A DNA stretch of 64,000 nt, from contig NZ_JAALFH010000060.1 of the NCBI RefSeq assembly GCF_011058255.1, positions 124,001-188,000 on the forward strand. The letters are read 5' to 3'. Position numbers and translations under genes: made by a program. A model generated the notes under the pieces. It worked only from the letters and a program-made list of their open reading frames with translations. It did not search any database and had not been told where the DNA came from. This stretch comes from Thioalkalivibrio sp. XN8. Lineage in GTDB: Bacteria; Pseudomonadota; Gammaproteobacteria; Steroidobacterales; XN24. Each line of letters starts with the position of its first letter. Positions within the stretch are counted from its first letter, which is position 1. Positions 1 to 10,881 of this stretch are shown in pieces.

Positions 1-1272
1 CTGGACCTGGTGCCCTCGCAGGCCCCGGACGCGGGCCACCGCTTCCGCGCCTCGGGCTCCATCCTGGTCAAGCCCGGCTACATCGCCGTCTACCAGGAGG
101 GCCGCGACGACGCCGAGGACGAGCAGGACCGGCGCCTGCCGCAGGTGGAGGAAGGCGAGCTGGTGGCGCTCGACAAGCTCGAGGCGGAGCAGCACTTCAC
201 CAAGCCGCCGCCGCGCTTCACCGAGGCCAGCCTGGTGAAGACGCTCGAGGAATTCGGCATCGGCCGGCCCTCTACCTACGCCACCATCATCTCCACCCTG
301 CTCGACCGCGAGTACGTGGAGCTGGACCGCAAGCGCTTCGTGCCGACCGACGTGGGCCGCATCGTCAGCACCTTTCTCAGCGACCATTTCACCCAGTACG
401 TGGACTACGACTTCACGGCGCGCATGGAAGACTACCTCGACGCCATCTCGCGGGGCGAACAGGACTGGAAGAAGCTGCTGGGACGGTTCTGGGAGCCTTT
501 CCGTGACCTGGTGCAGGACAAGCAGGAGTCGGTCACCAAGCGCGACGTGATGCCCAATCGCGAGCTGGGCAAGGACCCGGCCAGCGGCAAGCCGGTCCTG
601 GTCAAGATCGGGCGCTACGGGCCCTACGTGCAGATCGGCACCGCCGAGGACGAGGACAAGCCCCGCTTCGCCGGCATCCCGCGCGGCAAGAGCATGCAGC
701 ACATCACGCTGGCGGAGGCGCTCGAGCTGTTCAAGCTGCCCCGCGAGCTCGGCGAGACGCCGGACGGCCTGCCGGTACTGGTCAACATCGGCCGCTTCGG
801 GCCCTTCGTGAAGTACGGCTCGAAATACGCCTCGCTGAAGAAGGACGACGACCCCTACACCATCGGCCTCGACCGCGCGCTGGAGATCGTCCGCGACAAG
901 GAGGCGCTCGACGCCGCCCGCACCATCCGCGAGTTCCCGGATGCCGGCGTACGGATCCTGAAGGGCCGCTTCGGGCCCTACGTCACCGATGCCGGCCGCC
1001 GCGCCAGCGTGCCCAAGGCCAGGGACCCGGCGTCGCTCACGCTGGAGGAGGCCCTGCAGCTGCTCGAGGAAGCGCCGGCGAAGAAGAAGGGCGCGGGCAA
1101 GAAGAAAGCCGGCGCGAAGAAGTCGGCGACGAAGAAAACTTCGAGCAAGAAGGCGCCGGCGAAAAAGAAGGCCAGGAAAAAGACTGCCGCCGGCCGCAAG
1201 AAGCCGGCAACGAAGAAGAAGGCTGCGGCCAAGAAGGCCGCGGCCGCGCCAGCGGGGCCACAGGAGCGCTAG
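1..1272 (+). CDS. topA: DNA topoisomerase I, C-terminal part (5' end outside window)
   Basis: Type IA topoisomerase that relaxes negative supercoils. The reading frame is open from base 1, so the N-terminal Toprim and active-site Tyr regions lie upstream of the window. The visible part begins in the type IA core (motif FGIGRPSTYATII near base 255). Three copies of a short C-terminal repeat follow, with cores GRYGPYVQIG, GRFGPFVKYG and GRFGPYVTDA. The last 55 or so residues are almost only Lys, Ala, Arg and Gly, a histone-like tail. No Cys4 zinc finger is visible, unlike E. coli TopA. It is followed 2 bases later by tsaC. Confidence 0.95.
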   Translation: MDLVPSQAPDAGHRFRASGSILVKPGYIAVYQEGRDDAEDEQDRRLPQVEEGELVALDKLEAEQHFTKPPPRFTEASLVKTLEEFGIGRPSTYATIISTLLDREYVELDRKRFVPTDVGRIVSTFLSDHFTQYVDYDFTARMEDYLDAISRGEQDWKKLLGRFWEPFRDLVQDKQESVTKRDVMPNRELGKDPASGKPVLVKIGRYGPYVQIGTAEDEDKPRFAGIPRGKSMQHITLAEALELFKLPRELGETPDGLPVLVNIGRFGPFVKYGSKYASLKKDDDPYTIGLDRALEIVRDKEALDAARTIREFPDAGVRILKGRFGPYVTDAGRRASVPKARDPASLTLEEALQLLEEAPAKKKGAGKKKAGAKKSATKKTSSKKAPAKKKARKKTAAGRKKPATKKKAAAKKAAAAPAGPQER

Positions 1273-1274
1273 TG

Positions 1275-1835
1275 ATGGCGGGCATGCTGGCGATTCGTCG
1301 GGCAGCCGGAGTCATCCGCGCCGGAGGTGTCGTCGCCTACCCGACCGAGGGCGTCTGGCGCCTGGGTTGCGATCCGCTCGACGCCACGGCGGTCGCGCGC
1401 ATCCTGGCCATCAAGGAGCAGCCCGCGGAACTGGGGCTGGTCCTCATCGCCGCCGACCCCGCGCAGCTCGAGCCCTGGATCGAACCCGTCTCCCACGAAG
1501 TGGAGGCGCGCGTAGCGGCGACCTGGCCCGGCCCGGCCACCTGGGTCTTCCCGGCGCGCGCCTGGGTGCCTTACTGGGTGCACGGCGGCCGGGAAACTCT
1601 CGCCGTTCGCGTGACAGCTCATGCCCAGGCCGCGGCGCTGTGCCGGGAAACCGGCTTCCCGATCGTCGCCGCCAGCGCGCACCACAGCGGGCACGCCGCC
1701 GCGCGCAGCGGCATCCAGGTCCGCCGCTGGCTGGGCGACGAAGTGGATTTCATCCTGGGGGGATCGGCCGGCGAGCGCCAGGCGCCGGTCGAGATTCGCG
1801 ATGCCATCACGGGGCGCACCCTGCGCGCCGGCTAG
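1275..1835 (+). CDS. tsaC: Threonylcarbamoyl-AMP synthase, TsaC/YrdC family
   Basis: Makes threonylcarbamoyl-AMP from Thr, bicarbonate and ATP for the t6A37 tRNA modification. The protein is about 186 aa, the size of the short TsaC form without the Sua5 extension. The N-terminal motif GGVVAYPTEGVWRLGCDP and the following A-IKEQP segment match the nucleotide/Thr pocket of the family. ATG 1275 is preceded by AGGAG at 1262-1266 with 8 bases of spacing; a GTG lies one codon upstream. tsaC next to hemF and aroE recalls the origin-proximal order in pseudomonads. Here aroE lies 7 kb away. Confidence 0.93.
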   Translation: MAGMLAIRRAAGVIRAGGVVAYPTEGVWRLGCDPLDATAVARILAIKEQPAELGLVLIAADPAQLEPWIEPVSHEVEARVAATWPGPATWVFPARAWVPYWVHGGRETLAVRVTAHAQAAALCRETGFPIVAASAHHSGHAAARSGIQVRRWLGDEVDFILGGSAGERQAPVEIRDAITGRTLRAG

Positions 1836-3202
<1,367 letters not shown>

Positions 3203-3215
3203 GCCGCCGCCCGGC

Positions 3216-3605
3216 TCAGGCCAGCGCGAGCCAGAGGTTCAGCAGCGCGGCCGCCAGCAAGGCGACCCAGGTGAACAGGGTGCCGTAGAAACGTCCCGGA
3301 GTGGTGCCGCCGCTCTTTGACAGGCCCCAGGCGTGCCCCGCCCGGCTCAGCACGAACACGCCGCCGAGGACGTGCAGCAGCCACGCGGGCGCGCCGCCCA
3401 GCTCGGCCGCCAGCAGCAGGACCAGGAACAGCGGCACGTACTCGGCGAAGTTGCCGTGCACGCGGATCGCCCGCTCCAGGTCGGCATTCCCGCCGGTGCC
3501 GAGACCGATCCTGCCCTTGCGCCGGTGGTTGACCACCTGCCAGCAGAGCGCCAAGAATAGCAGGCCGAGCAAGCCGCCGTACAAGGCCGTGATCACAGGA
3601 TTCAT
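3216..3605 (-). CDS. MAPEG-family membrane protein
   Basis: A 129-aa integral membrane protein with four hydrophobic segments, convergent with the VOC gene. The motif RAIRVHGNFAEYVPLFLV is the MAPEG signature: it is the stretch around the glutathione-binding Arg and Asn/Glu. Other family members conjugate or reduce lipophilic electrophiles with glutathione. The start at 3605 gives MNPVITALYGG, leading straight into the first helix; the open frame continues upstream but with no membrane-protein character. The physiological substrate is unknown. Confidence 0.85.
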   Translation of the reverse strand: MNPVITALYGGLLGLLFLALCWQVVNHRRKGRIGLGTGGNADLERAIRVHGNFAEYVPLFLVLLLAAELGGAPAWLLHVLGGVFVLSRAGHAWGLSKSGGTTPGRFYGTLFTWVALLAAALLNLWLALA

Positions 3606-3811
3606 GAGCGCCGCATCTCCGTGCCGTGGGACGGCGCAAAGCTTACCCGAGTACTGCGCTCGAGGGCAGGAGAATTGCCGCGCCGGGGCGAATTGCTGCG
3701 GTGCGCGTGATCTGCTGCGGTGGCCGCGAACGATCCGCGTCTGGGACGCAGTTCGCGTTTTTCGTGCAAAAATCGTGTACAAGAGCTGCAATTTGTCCGC
3801 CGGAGCCACGA

Positions 3812-5839
3812 ATGGGAACCCGTCTGGTCGCGCTCTTGCTACTGGCCGCCTGCCTGCAGCCCGCCGCCGCGCAGCAGGCCGGACCCCTCACGGCGATCGA
3901 CCAGCGCAGCTTCAGCCTCGACCTGCCGGCCGCGGCGCTCGCACAGGCCGACGGCGCATTGGCGGTGGATCTCGACGGATATGACCTGACGCCCTTCAGC
4001 CGGGTCGACGGCACCGTGCTGCGCGTGGCGCTGGACTCCCCGCTGCCGCCGGGCGGCTACCTGTTGAGCCTGATGCTGTTCTTTCCGGACGGCAGCGTCG
4101 AAGTGCTGCTGGACACGATCCTCCAGGTGCCCGTGGGGGACGGCATGACGCACAGCGCCAGCGGCATGCTGCAGGCGAGCTACCGGGTCGCGGAAGGCCC
4201 GGCCGAGAATTTCGCCGGCGCGGACGACACTACGGCCAAGGGCAGCGTTTCCTACCAGGGAGAGCGCCGTTCCGGGGCGTGGCGCCTCGGCGCCGGCGCA
4301 GGCGTGATCTACGACCGCTACAGCCAGGCCGCGCCCGCCGACGAGCGCTGGCTGCTGCCCGAGTATGCGCTGTTCGCGGCGCACGAGGGGTCCGTGGCGG
4401 CGACCGAACTGAAAGCGGGCAACGTGGCCGTCAGCCAGGACGACCTGCTGTTCTCGAACTTCCAGCGCCGGGGCGTGGCCCTCCAGTCGCTGGCTGCCTC
4501 GGAGCGTTTCCAGCTCCAGGCCTTCTCCATGGTGTCCGCCCCGAGCAACCTGGTGCAGGCCGACGAGCTCCTGCCGCGTGACAGCGACAATCGTTCCAGC
4601 GGCCTGCGGGCCTCCGTTGCGCTGCCGGACGAGCGCCTCCGGCTCAGTGGCGGGCTGGTCGACGGGCGGGGCCCGCTGGGCGGCGCCGGCTTCAACCAGT
4701 TCATCGACCCCGCCATCATCGGCGGCGACAGCTGGAACGTCGGGCTGGACTCCAGGCTCGCGGGCGGCAGCGTGGCGCTCGCCCTGGAGCGCGCCGGGTC
4801 GAATTTCGACGTCGACGGGATCGGCGTGGGCGCGCCGGAGCGCAGCGACGACGCCATGCGAGCGACGCTCGGCCTTGCTTCGGGCGGCGCTTTCGACAGC
4901 GGCCCGTTCTCGTACTGGTCCGCCGAGTTCCAGTATCGCCAGGTCGGCCTCGACTACTACAGCATGGCCAATCTCGCGCTGCCGGGAAACATCGAAGTTC
5001 ACAGCGCCTACCTCCAGGCCGGCTGGCGCGACTTCGCCGTCGACCTCGACCTGGCGCGCGAGCGCAGCAATCCCGATGACGACCCGGATCTCGCCACCCA
5101 GACGCTGGACCGGGCGGGCGTGAACCTGGGCTGGTCGCCCGGCACCCTCGATCCCGACCGCGGGCCATGGCAGTGGCTGGGCGCCCCCTCGATCAATTCA
5201 TGGGCATATCGCTACGAGAGCAGCCAGCCGGACGCCGACGCCCAGCTGGTCGGCTTCGACGTGGACAACGCCACGGACGAGATCGGCCTCGCGCTGACCT
5301 TCGCCCGCGCGCGGCTCAACTGGGGCTTGCAGCTCGCCCTGGTGGACTACGACGATCGCAGCGACCCGGTCTTCAATGGCAACTTCCTGGTCTACGAGCC
5401 GCCCTCCGACAGCCGCAATACCCAGGCCTCGCTCCAGGCCAGCTGGGCCGCATCCGAGCGGATCACCCTCGACGCGTACATCCAGCGCAACAAGCTCGAG
5501 GAGAGCGCGCTCGACGATGTCTACCGGAACACGGCTTACGGGCTCAGCGGCAATCTCATCGTGGTGCCGAATCGCCTGACGGCCCGCGCCGGCCTCAACT
5601 TCGGCCGCGACCACAGCGATTTCGGGAATCCCCAGTTCCTCGCCGAGCGCCTGCATTCGCGCGTCGCCGACCTGCAGCTGAGCTGGCAGGCGATCCATGC
5701 ACGGCCAGGCCGTCCCGGGCTGAACCTCAACCTGAGCGGCAGCTACGCGCGCAACGAGGACCTTGCGTTGCTCGTCGACGACGAACTCTGGTCCGTGTTC
5801 GTCGGCGCGCAACTCGACTGGAACTGGAGCCGGCCATGA
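3812..5839 (+). CDS. Predicted outer-membrane beta-barrel protein, unknown family
   Basis: A 675-aa exported protein that I do not assign to a named family. The N-terminus MGTRLVALLLLAACLQPAAAQ is a signal peptide. An AAAQ cleavage site fits a soluble or barrel protein, but LAAC also resembles a lipobox. About 110 residues of a beta-rich N-terminal domain (LSLMLFFPDGSVEVLLDTIL) follow. From about residue 135 on there is a long series of amphipathic strands separated by acidic turns, ending LDWNWSRP, as in outer-membrane barrels. ATG 3812 was chosen because it opens the signal peptide. The stop overlaps the next gene's start (ATGA), so the two are coupled. Confidence 0.8.
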   Translation: MGTRLVALLLLAACLQPAAAQQAGPLTAIDQRSFSLDLPAAALAQADGALAVDLDGYDLTPFSRVDGTVLRVALDSPLPPGGYLLSLMLFFPDGSVEVLLDTILQVPVGDGMTHSASGMLQASYRVAEGPAENFAGADDTTAKGSVSYQGERRSGAWRLGAGAGVIYDRYSQAAPADERWLLPEYALFAAHEGSVAATELKAGNVAVSQDDLLFSNFQRRGVALQSLAASERFQLQAFSMVSAPSNLVQADELLPRDSDNRSSGLRASVALPDERLRLSGGLVDGRGPLGGAGFNQFIDPAIIGGDSWNVGLDSRLAGGSVALALERAGSNFDVDGIGVGAPERSDDAMRATLGLASGGAFDSGPFSYWSAEFQYRQVGLDYYSMANLALPGNIEVHSAYLQAGWRDFAVDLDLARERSNPDDDPDLATQTLDRAGVNLGWSPGTLDPDRGPWQWLGAPSINSWAYRYESSQPDADAQLVGFDVDNATDEIGLALTFARARLNWGLQLALVDYDDRSDPVFNGNFLVYEPPSDSRNTQASLQASWAASERITLDAYIQRNKLEESALDDVYRNTAYGLSGNLIVVPNRLTARAGLNFGRDHSDFGNPQFLAERLHSRVADLQLSWQAIHARPGRPGLNLNLSGSYARNEDLALLVDDELWSVFVGAQLDWNWSRP

Positions 5840-7011
5840 AATACGCGCTCGTCACCGCACTGCTCGCCCTGCTGCTGCTCGACAGCAGCCCGGCTGCGGC
5901 CGCCATAAGCGACGCCCGCGCGACTCCGCGGCAGCTGACGCTGTTCGGCACCAGCGGCAACCTGGTCCAGGTCCGGTGGCAGGTAGCGACCACGCCGGAC
6001 CATGCCACCGGCGTGAGCTCGCCGGCGGCCACGATCGTTGACCCGGGTACGGGCCGGGTGCTGCTCGTCGTGAACACCTCGCTCGACGCCGCCGGCAGCG
6101 GTCCCTTCGTGTTGCGGGAATCGCTGCAGGTGGACGCTGACACCGTGCGGGGCTGGCAGGCGGCCGGCCTGGAGCGGGTGGTCCTGGAACGGAGTTTCGG
6201 CGACCCGGCGACCGGTGGCGGCGCCGTCGGCCGCGTGGTGCTGCGCCTCAGCGGCAGCCAGCTGCGGGCGCTGCGCGAGGGTGCGCCGAGCGAGCTGTTG
6301 GTGGTGTCCGTGCGGCTCGAGTTCGAGACCGGCAACAACACGGCCATCGTCGAACGCGACGCCGACCTGCGGGCCGGCCTGACTGTCCAGCACACGGGCA
6401 CCGGCATCCTGCGCGGGCGCTGGCAGATCGCCGAGCCGGGCAGCTCCGAAGCGGTGCCGGTATTCCGCACACTCGCGCTGGTGAATACCCAGGTGCGTGC
6501 CGGGCAGCGCAGCTACCTGCGCAGCCCGGTGCTGCCGACCTCGCGCCCGGGCGTGTACCTGCTCCGCTTCTGCGTCTCCGGCACGGATCCCGTGGCGGTG
6601 GCCGAGGACGCGCAATGCCCGGGGGCGGGGCAGGTCGTGCATGCCACCTACCAGGTTCACGCCCGGGCCGGATTCAGGGTAGTCCGCATCCGCAGCCTGG
6701 AACCGGACCGGGCCCGCCTGGGCCAGGAGGGGATGTTCCGCTGGGGCGAGGTCCCCGGGGCGGCCACCTACCAGGTGCAGATCTTCGAATTCGCGCCCCG
6801 CGCGACCACCGGCGGCGAGGCGCCCGAGCCGCGCTTCATCGCCGGCATGCTGGTCCCCGGCGACGCCGGCGCGACCCGGCTGACCGAGCTGGCACGCAGC
6901 CGGCTGAGCCCCGAGCGGCGTTATCTCTGGCGCGTCACCGCCTACGATCAAGCCGGCGTGACGATCGGCACGAGCGAGGAAGCCAGTTTCATTTTCAGCC
7001 CGGACGGCTGA
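5836..7011 (+). CDS. Secreted protein with C-terminal Ig/fibronectin-like region
   Basis: A 391-aa protein with a clear signal peptide (MKYALVTALLALLLLDSSPAAAA). The mature part is beta-rich. It carries two similar segments: an N-terminal one around RATPRQLTLFGTSGNLVQVRW and one near residue 180 (RAGLTVQHTGTGILRGRWQI), which share a 'strand, GTSG or GTG, strand with RW' pattern. The last 110 residues (FRWGEVPGAATYQVQIFEF ... YLWRVTAYDQAG) look like a fibronectin-III or Ig-like domain. Its start overlaps the upstream barrel gene, so it probably acts with the barrel in the periplasm or on the surface. No named family is recognised. Confidence 0.8.
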   Translation: MKYALVTALLALLLLDSSPAAAAISDARATPRQLTLFGTSGNLVQVRWQVATTPDHATGVSSPAATIVDPGTGRVLLVVNTSLDAAGSGPFVLRESLQVDADTVRGWQAAGLERVVLERSFGDPATGGGAVGRVVLRLSGSQLRALREGAPSELLVVSVRLEFETGNNTAIVERDADLRAGLTVQHTGTGILRGRWQIAEPGSSEAVPVFRTLALVNTQVRAGQRSYLRSPVLPTSRPGVYLLRFCVSGTDPVAVAEDAQCPGAGQVVHATYQVHARAGFRVVRIRSLEPDRARLGQEGMFRWGEVPGAATYQVQIFEFAPRATTGGEAPEPRFIAGMLVPGDAGATRLTELARSRLSPERRYLWRVTAYDQAGVTIGTSEEASFIFSPDG

Positions 7012-7079
7012 AGACACGTCGGCCAACCCCGTCGGCAAGAAGCGGACATGGCCGTAAAGCGATCGAGCAGGAGAAGCGA

Positions 7080-7745
7080 ATGAACAAACTGATCAAGCAA
7101 GCTTGCATTGCGGCAGCGCTCGCGCTGCTGGCAACGCCACTCACCACGACCGCGCAGGAACGCCAGGTCGCCCCGCCGGAGAGGAAACCCCAGGCCGGGC
7201 TGTTGCTCCCCGCAGTCCAGAAAGCGCAGGACCAGGGGCAGGAACAGGAGCCCAATGAGGAAGAGCGGGTGATGCCGCACTACCATGGGCCCATCGGCGG
7301 CCAGGCCCAGCAGGGCATCGAACCCGACGAGATCGACGCGGCGGCCCGCGACCGTGCCGCCACCGCGCCGGCGCCGCGCGGCCGAGTCGACAAGGCCACG
7401 CCCATGCGCGGGCCGGCCGCGGGTGGCAGGGCCCTCACCACGCAGCAGATGATGGCCAAGCTGCAGCCCTCCGCTCACCGGGCCTCTTCGCATCGCCGGA
7501 TCCTGCCGATGGCCGCGACCCAGGGGAATGAAGCCGGCAGCGGGCCGACTTCGGTGCAGCAGCCCAGGCCGTCCGAGCCCCCGAAGTACGAGATCGAGGA
7601 ATGCGGCACCGCCACTAACCCGGCGATCTGCTGCCACCACGAGGCGGGCGACGGCTCCAGCTGCAACCTGTTCATCATGCTGTGTGAGCACCACGGCGGC
7701 ACGGGCAAAGGCGACGGCGAGTCGGCAATCTGCTCGGACTGGTAA
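7080..7745 (+). CDS. Small exported protein with C-terminal Cys/His cluster
   Basis: A 221-aa protein with a signal peptide (MNKLIKQACIAAALALLATP ... TTTAQ). The middle is Pro/Gln/Glu-rich and probably disordered. The last 50 residues hold six Cys and four His: ECGTATNPAICCHHEAGD, then SSCNLFIMLCEHHGG and AICSDW. This could be a disulfide-knotted or metal-binding head. The start at 7080 has GAGCAGGAG just upstream. It follows the two preceding exported-protein genes by 68 bases in the same direction, so it is likely part of one unit. I do not recognise a family. Confidence 0.75.
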   Translation: MNKLIKQACIAAALALLATPLTTTAQERQVAPPERKPQAGLLLPAVQKAQDQGQEQEPNEEERVMPHYHGPIGGQAQQGIEPDEIDAAARDRAATAPAPRGRVDKATPMRGPAAGGRALTTQQMMAKLQPSAHRASSHRRILPMAATQGNEAGSGPTSVQQPRPSEPPKYEIEECGTATNPAICCHHEAGDGSSCNLFIMLCEHHGGTGKGDGESAICSDW

Positions 7746-7787
7746 GGGCAGGCCCGGGCAACGACCCGGGCGGAAAACCTGGAGCTC

Positions 7788-7816
7788 GGCCGCTCCTCCC
7801 GCCGGGGGGAGCGGCC
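7788..7816. terminator. Hairpin between convergent genes
   Basis: GGCCGCTCC at 7788-7796 pairs perfectly with GGAGCGGCC at 7808-7816 around an 11-base loop. It lies between the ends of two convergent genes. A second smaller stem, GCCCGGG/CCCGGGC, lies at 7752-7771. Neither has a strong T run. Confidence 0.45.
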
Positions 7817-7821
7817 AGCGC

Positions 7822-8421
7822 TCAGAACGCCAGCCGCTCGCCGGCGGCGAGGCACTCCGCGTGCCGGTAGCAGCTCACCAGGTGGTCGTTCACCAGGCCG
7901 GTGGCCTGCAGGTGGGCATAGACGATGGTGCTGCCGACGAAGCGGAAGCCAAGGGTCTTGAGTTCCTTGCTGACGCAATCGGACAGCGGCGTGGTGGCGG
8001 GGACCTCGCTCATCTCGCGCCAGCGGTTCACCACCGGGCGCCCGTCGACGAAGCGCCATAGCCAGGCGCTGAAGCTGCCGTGGCGCGCCTGCAGCTCGAG
8101 GAAGGCGCGGGCGTTGCCGATCGCCGCCTCGATCTTCTGGCGGTTGCGGATGATGCCGGGATCACCCACCAGCCGTGCCACGCTGCGGCGGTTGAAGCGC
8201 GCTACGCGCTCGGGATCGAACGCGGCGAAGGCCCGGCGGTAACCCTCGCGCTTGTGCAGCACGGTGGCCCAGGACAGCCCGGCCTGCGCGCTTTCCAGCA
8301 CCAGGAACTCGAACTGCCCCCGGTCGTCGGTGACGGGCGTGCCCCATTCCTGGTCGTGGTAGGCCTGGTAGGCGTCGCTGACGCCAAGGCACCAGTCACA
8401 CCGCTGGCGAACGTCGGCCAT
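7822..8421 (-). CDS. tag: DNA-3-methyladenine glycosylase I
   Basis: Excises 3-methyladenine from alkylated DNA. From the chosen start (MADVRQRCDWC) it is 199 aa, close to E. coli Tag. The Tag zinc-site residues are visible: Cys8 in RCDWC, His22 in YHDQEWG, and the C-terminal His and Cys in NDHLVSCYRH. The central motif SWATVLHKREGYRRAF and the KTLGFRFVGSTIVYAHLQATG segment also fit the family. An in-frame upstream ATG at 8454 would add 11 residues that overlap the terminator of the preceding gene, so 8421 is preferred. Confidence 0.95.
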   Translation of the reverse strand: MADVRQRCDWCLGVSDAYQAYHDQEWGTPVTDDRGQFEFLVLESAQAGLSWATVLHKREGYRRAFAAFDPERVARFNRRSVARLVGDPGIIRNRQKIEAAIGNARAFLELQARHGSFSAWLWRFVDGRPVVNRWREMSEVPATTPLSDCVSKELKTLGFRFVGSTIVYAHLQATGLVNDHLVSCYRHAECLAAGERLAF

Positions 8422-8434
8422 GCGCGCCTCCAGC

Positions 8435-8470
8435 AAGAAAAGGGCCCGCGGCATCCGCCACAGGCCCTTC
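8435..8470 (-). terminator. Rho-independent terminator of the HvfA-like gene
   Basis: Read on the minus strand, AAGGGCC (8463-8469) pairs with GGCCCTT (8440-8446), with a smaller GCGG/CCGC pairing inside the loop. The T-rich run TTTTCTT begins at the end of the second arm. It lies 24 bases after the stop of the Cys-repeat peptide gene, which suggests that gene is transcribed alone. Confidence 0.65.
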
Positions 8471-8493
8471 GTTCATGCCCGCAGAGCTGCTGC

Positions 8494-8802
8494 TCAGGCG
8501 GCCCCGCACTTGCCCTCGCCGCCCTTCTTGTCCTTGCTCTTGTCCTTGTCCTTGCTCTTGTCGCCGCCGCACTTGCCTTCGCCACACTTGCCTTCGCCGC
8601 ACTTGCCCTCGGCCTTCTTCTCGTCGCCCTTGTGCTCTTCCTTCTTGCCGTGCTCGTCGATGGCGGCGTCGGTCATGTAGCCGCTCGACAGGGCCGTCAT
8701 GCCGAAGGGGTTGGCGTCGGCCTGGGCGGCCTGGACGCCGGCCAGGGATCCCGCCAGCGCGATGCCGGCAGCCAGTGATACGGGCTTGATGGACTTCTTC
8801 AT
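8494..8802 (-). CDS. HvfA-like Cys-repeat precursor peptide (predicted RiPP metallophore)
   Basis: A 102-aa protein. MKKSIKPVSLAAGIALAGSL ... AAQA is a signal peptide. NPFGMTALSSGYM just after it resembles the conserved segment of the HvfA/bufferin family. The C-terminal half is Lys/Asp/Glu-rich with four EGKCG motifs, three of them in tandem. In that family the Cys of EGKCG is changed to oxazolone/thioamide by an MNIO (DUF692) enzyme with a DUF2063 partner, giving periplasmic copper-binding peptides. No MNIO or partner gene is adjacent here (neighbours are tag and hemB). SD GAGGAG precedes the ATG by 7 bases. Being a plain metal-binding peptide is the alternative. Confidence 0.8.
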   Translation of the reverse strand: MKKSIKPVSLAAGIALAGSLAGVQAAQADANPFGMTALSSGYMTDAAIDEHGKKEEHKGDEKKAEGKCGEGKCGEGKCGGDKSKDKDKSKDKKGGEGKCGAA

Positions 8803-8863
8803 GGTGTTGCTCCTCTTTCCTCTTGGGTTGCCTGCGGGGTGCGGGCCTGTGCGCCAGGCGTAA

Positions 8864-10036
<1,173 letters not shown>

Positions 10037-10049
10037 GGCCGCCGGCGCG

Positions 10050-10877
10050 TTGGCCATCCTCGACCGCTATGCGCTGTTCGGCCACCCAGTCGCGCACAGC
10101 CGCTCACCCTGGCTCCACGCGCGCTTCGCCGAGCTGACCGGGGAGGGGCTGTCCTACGAAGCCCGCGACGTGCCGCCCGGCGACTTCGACCAGGCGCTGG
10201 CGGAGTTCCTGCACGGCGGCGGCAAGGGCCTGAACATCACGGTGCCGCACAAGCTCGCCGCCTACGCCGCGGTCGACGAACTCACCGAGCGGGCCCGGCG
10301 GGCCGGCGCCGTGAACACCATCGCCGTGACGCCGGGCGGCCTGCTGGGCGACAACACCGACGGTGCCGGCCTGCTGCGCGACCTGGAACACAACCTCGGG
10401 CTGGCGCTCCACGGCATGCGGATCCTGCTGGTGGGCGCCGGCGGCGCGGCCCGCGGCGCGCTGGGGCCGCTGCTGGACGCCGGGCCGGCCGAGCTGTTGA
10501 TCGCCAACCGCCATGCCGACAAGGCCCGGGCGCTGGCCGCGGATTTCGCCGGCGCCGGGCCGGTCTCCGGCGGCGGGCTGGAAGCGGCCCACGGGCCCTT
10601 TGCGCTGGTAGTCAACGCCACCTCCGCCAGCCTGCACGACGAAGTCCCGGCGCTGCCCGGCGACGCCGTCGATCCCGGCACCTTCTGCTATGACATGGCC
10701 TACGGCAGCGGCCCGACGGCATTCATGCGCTGGGCGGCGGACCGGGGCGCGGCCGGCACCGCGGACGGCATCGGGATGCTGGTCGAGCAGGCGGCGGAGT
10801 CCTTCGCCCTGTGGCGCGGCGTGCGCCCCCCCACGGCGCAGGCGCTGGCCGAGCTGAAGCGCCAGGCCGGGGCATGA
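10050..10877 (+). CDS. aroE: Shikimate dehydrogenase (NADP+)
   Basis: Reduces 3-dehydroshikimate to shikimate. The 275-aa protein has the substrate-site motifs FGHPVAHSRSPWLHARF near the N-terminus, NITVPHK (catalytic Lys) and GAVNTI, then GDNTDGAG. The Rossmann loop LLVGAGGAARG follows, and VNATSASL later. The likely start is TTG at 10050, since no ATG or GTG lies before the substrate motif. It follows hemB by 13 bases, so the two are probably co-transcribed. Confidence 0.95.
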   Translation: MAILDRYALFGHPVAHSRSPWLHARFAELTGEGLSYEARDVPPGDFDQALAEFLHGGGKGLNITVPHKLAAYAAVDELTERARRAGAVNTIAVTPGGLLGDNTDGAGLLRDLEHNLGLALHGMRILLVGAGGAARGALGPLLDAGPAELLIANRHADKARALAADFAGAGPVSGGGLEAAHGPFALVVNATSASLHDEVPALPGDAVDPGTFCYDMAYGSGPTAFMRWAADRGAAGTADGIGMLVEQAAESFALWRGVRPPTAQALAELKRQAGA

Positions 10878-10881
10878 GGCA

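Noticed and set aside
7752-7771. GCCCGGG/CCCGGGC stem as the main terminator of the exported module
   Set aside because: Short stem and no T run; the 9-pair stem just downstream is the better candidate.
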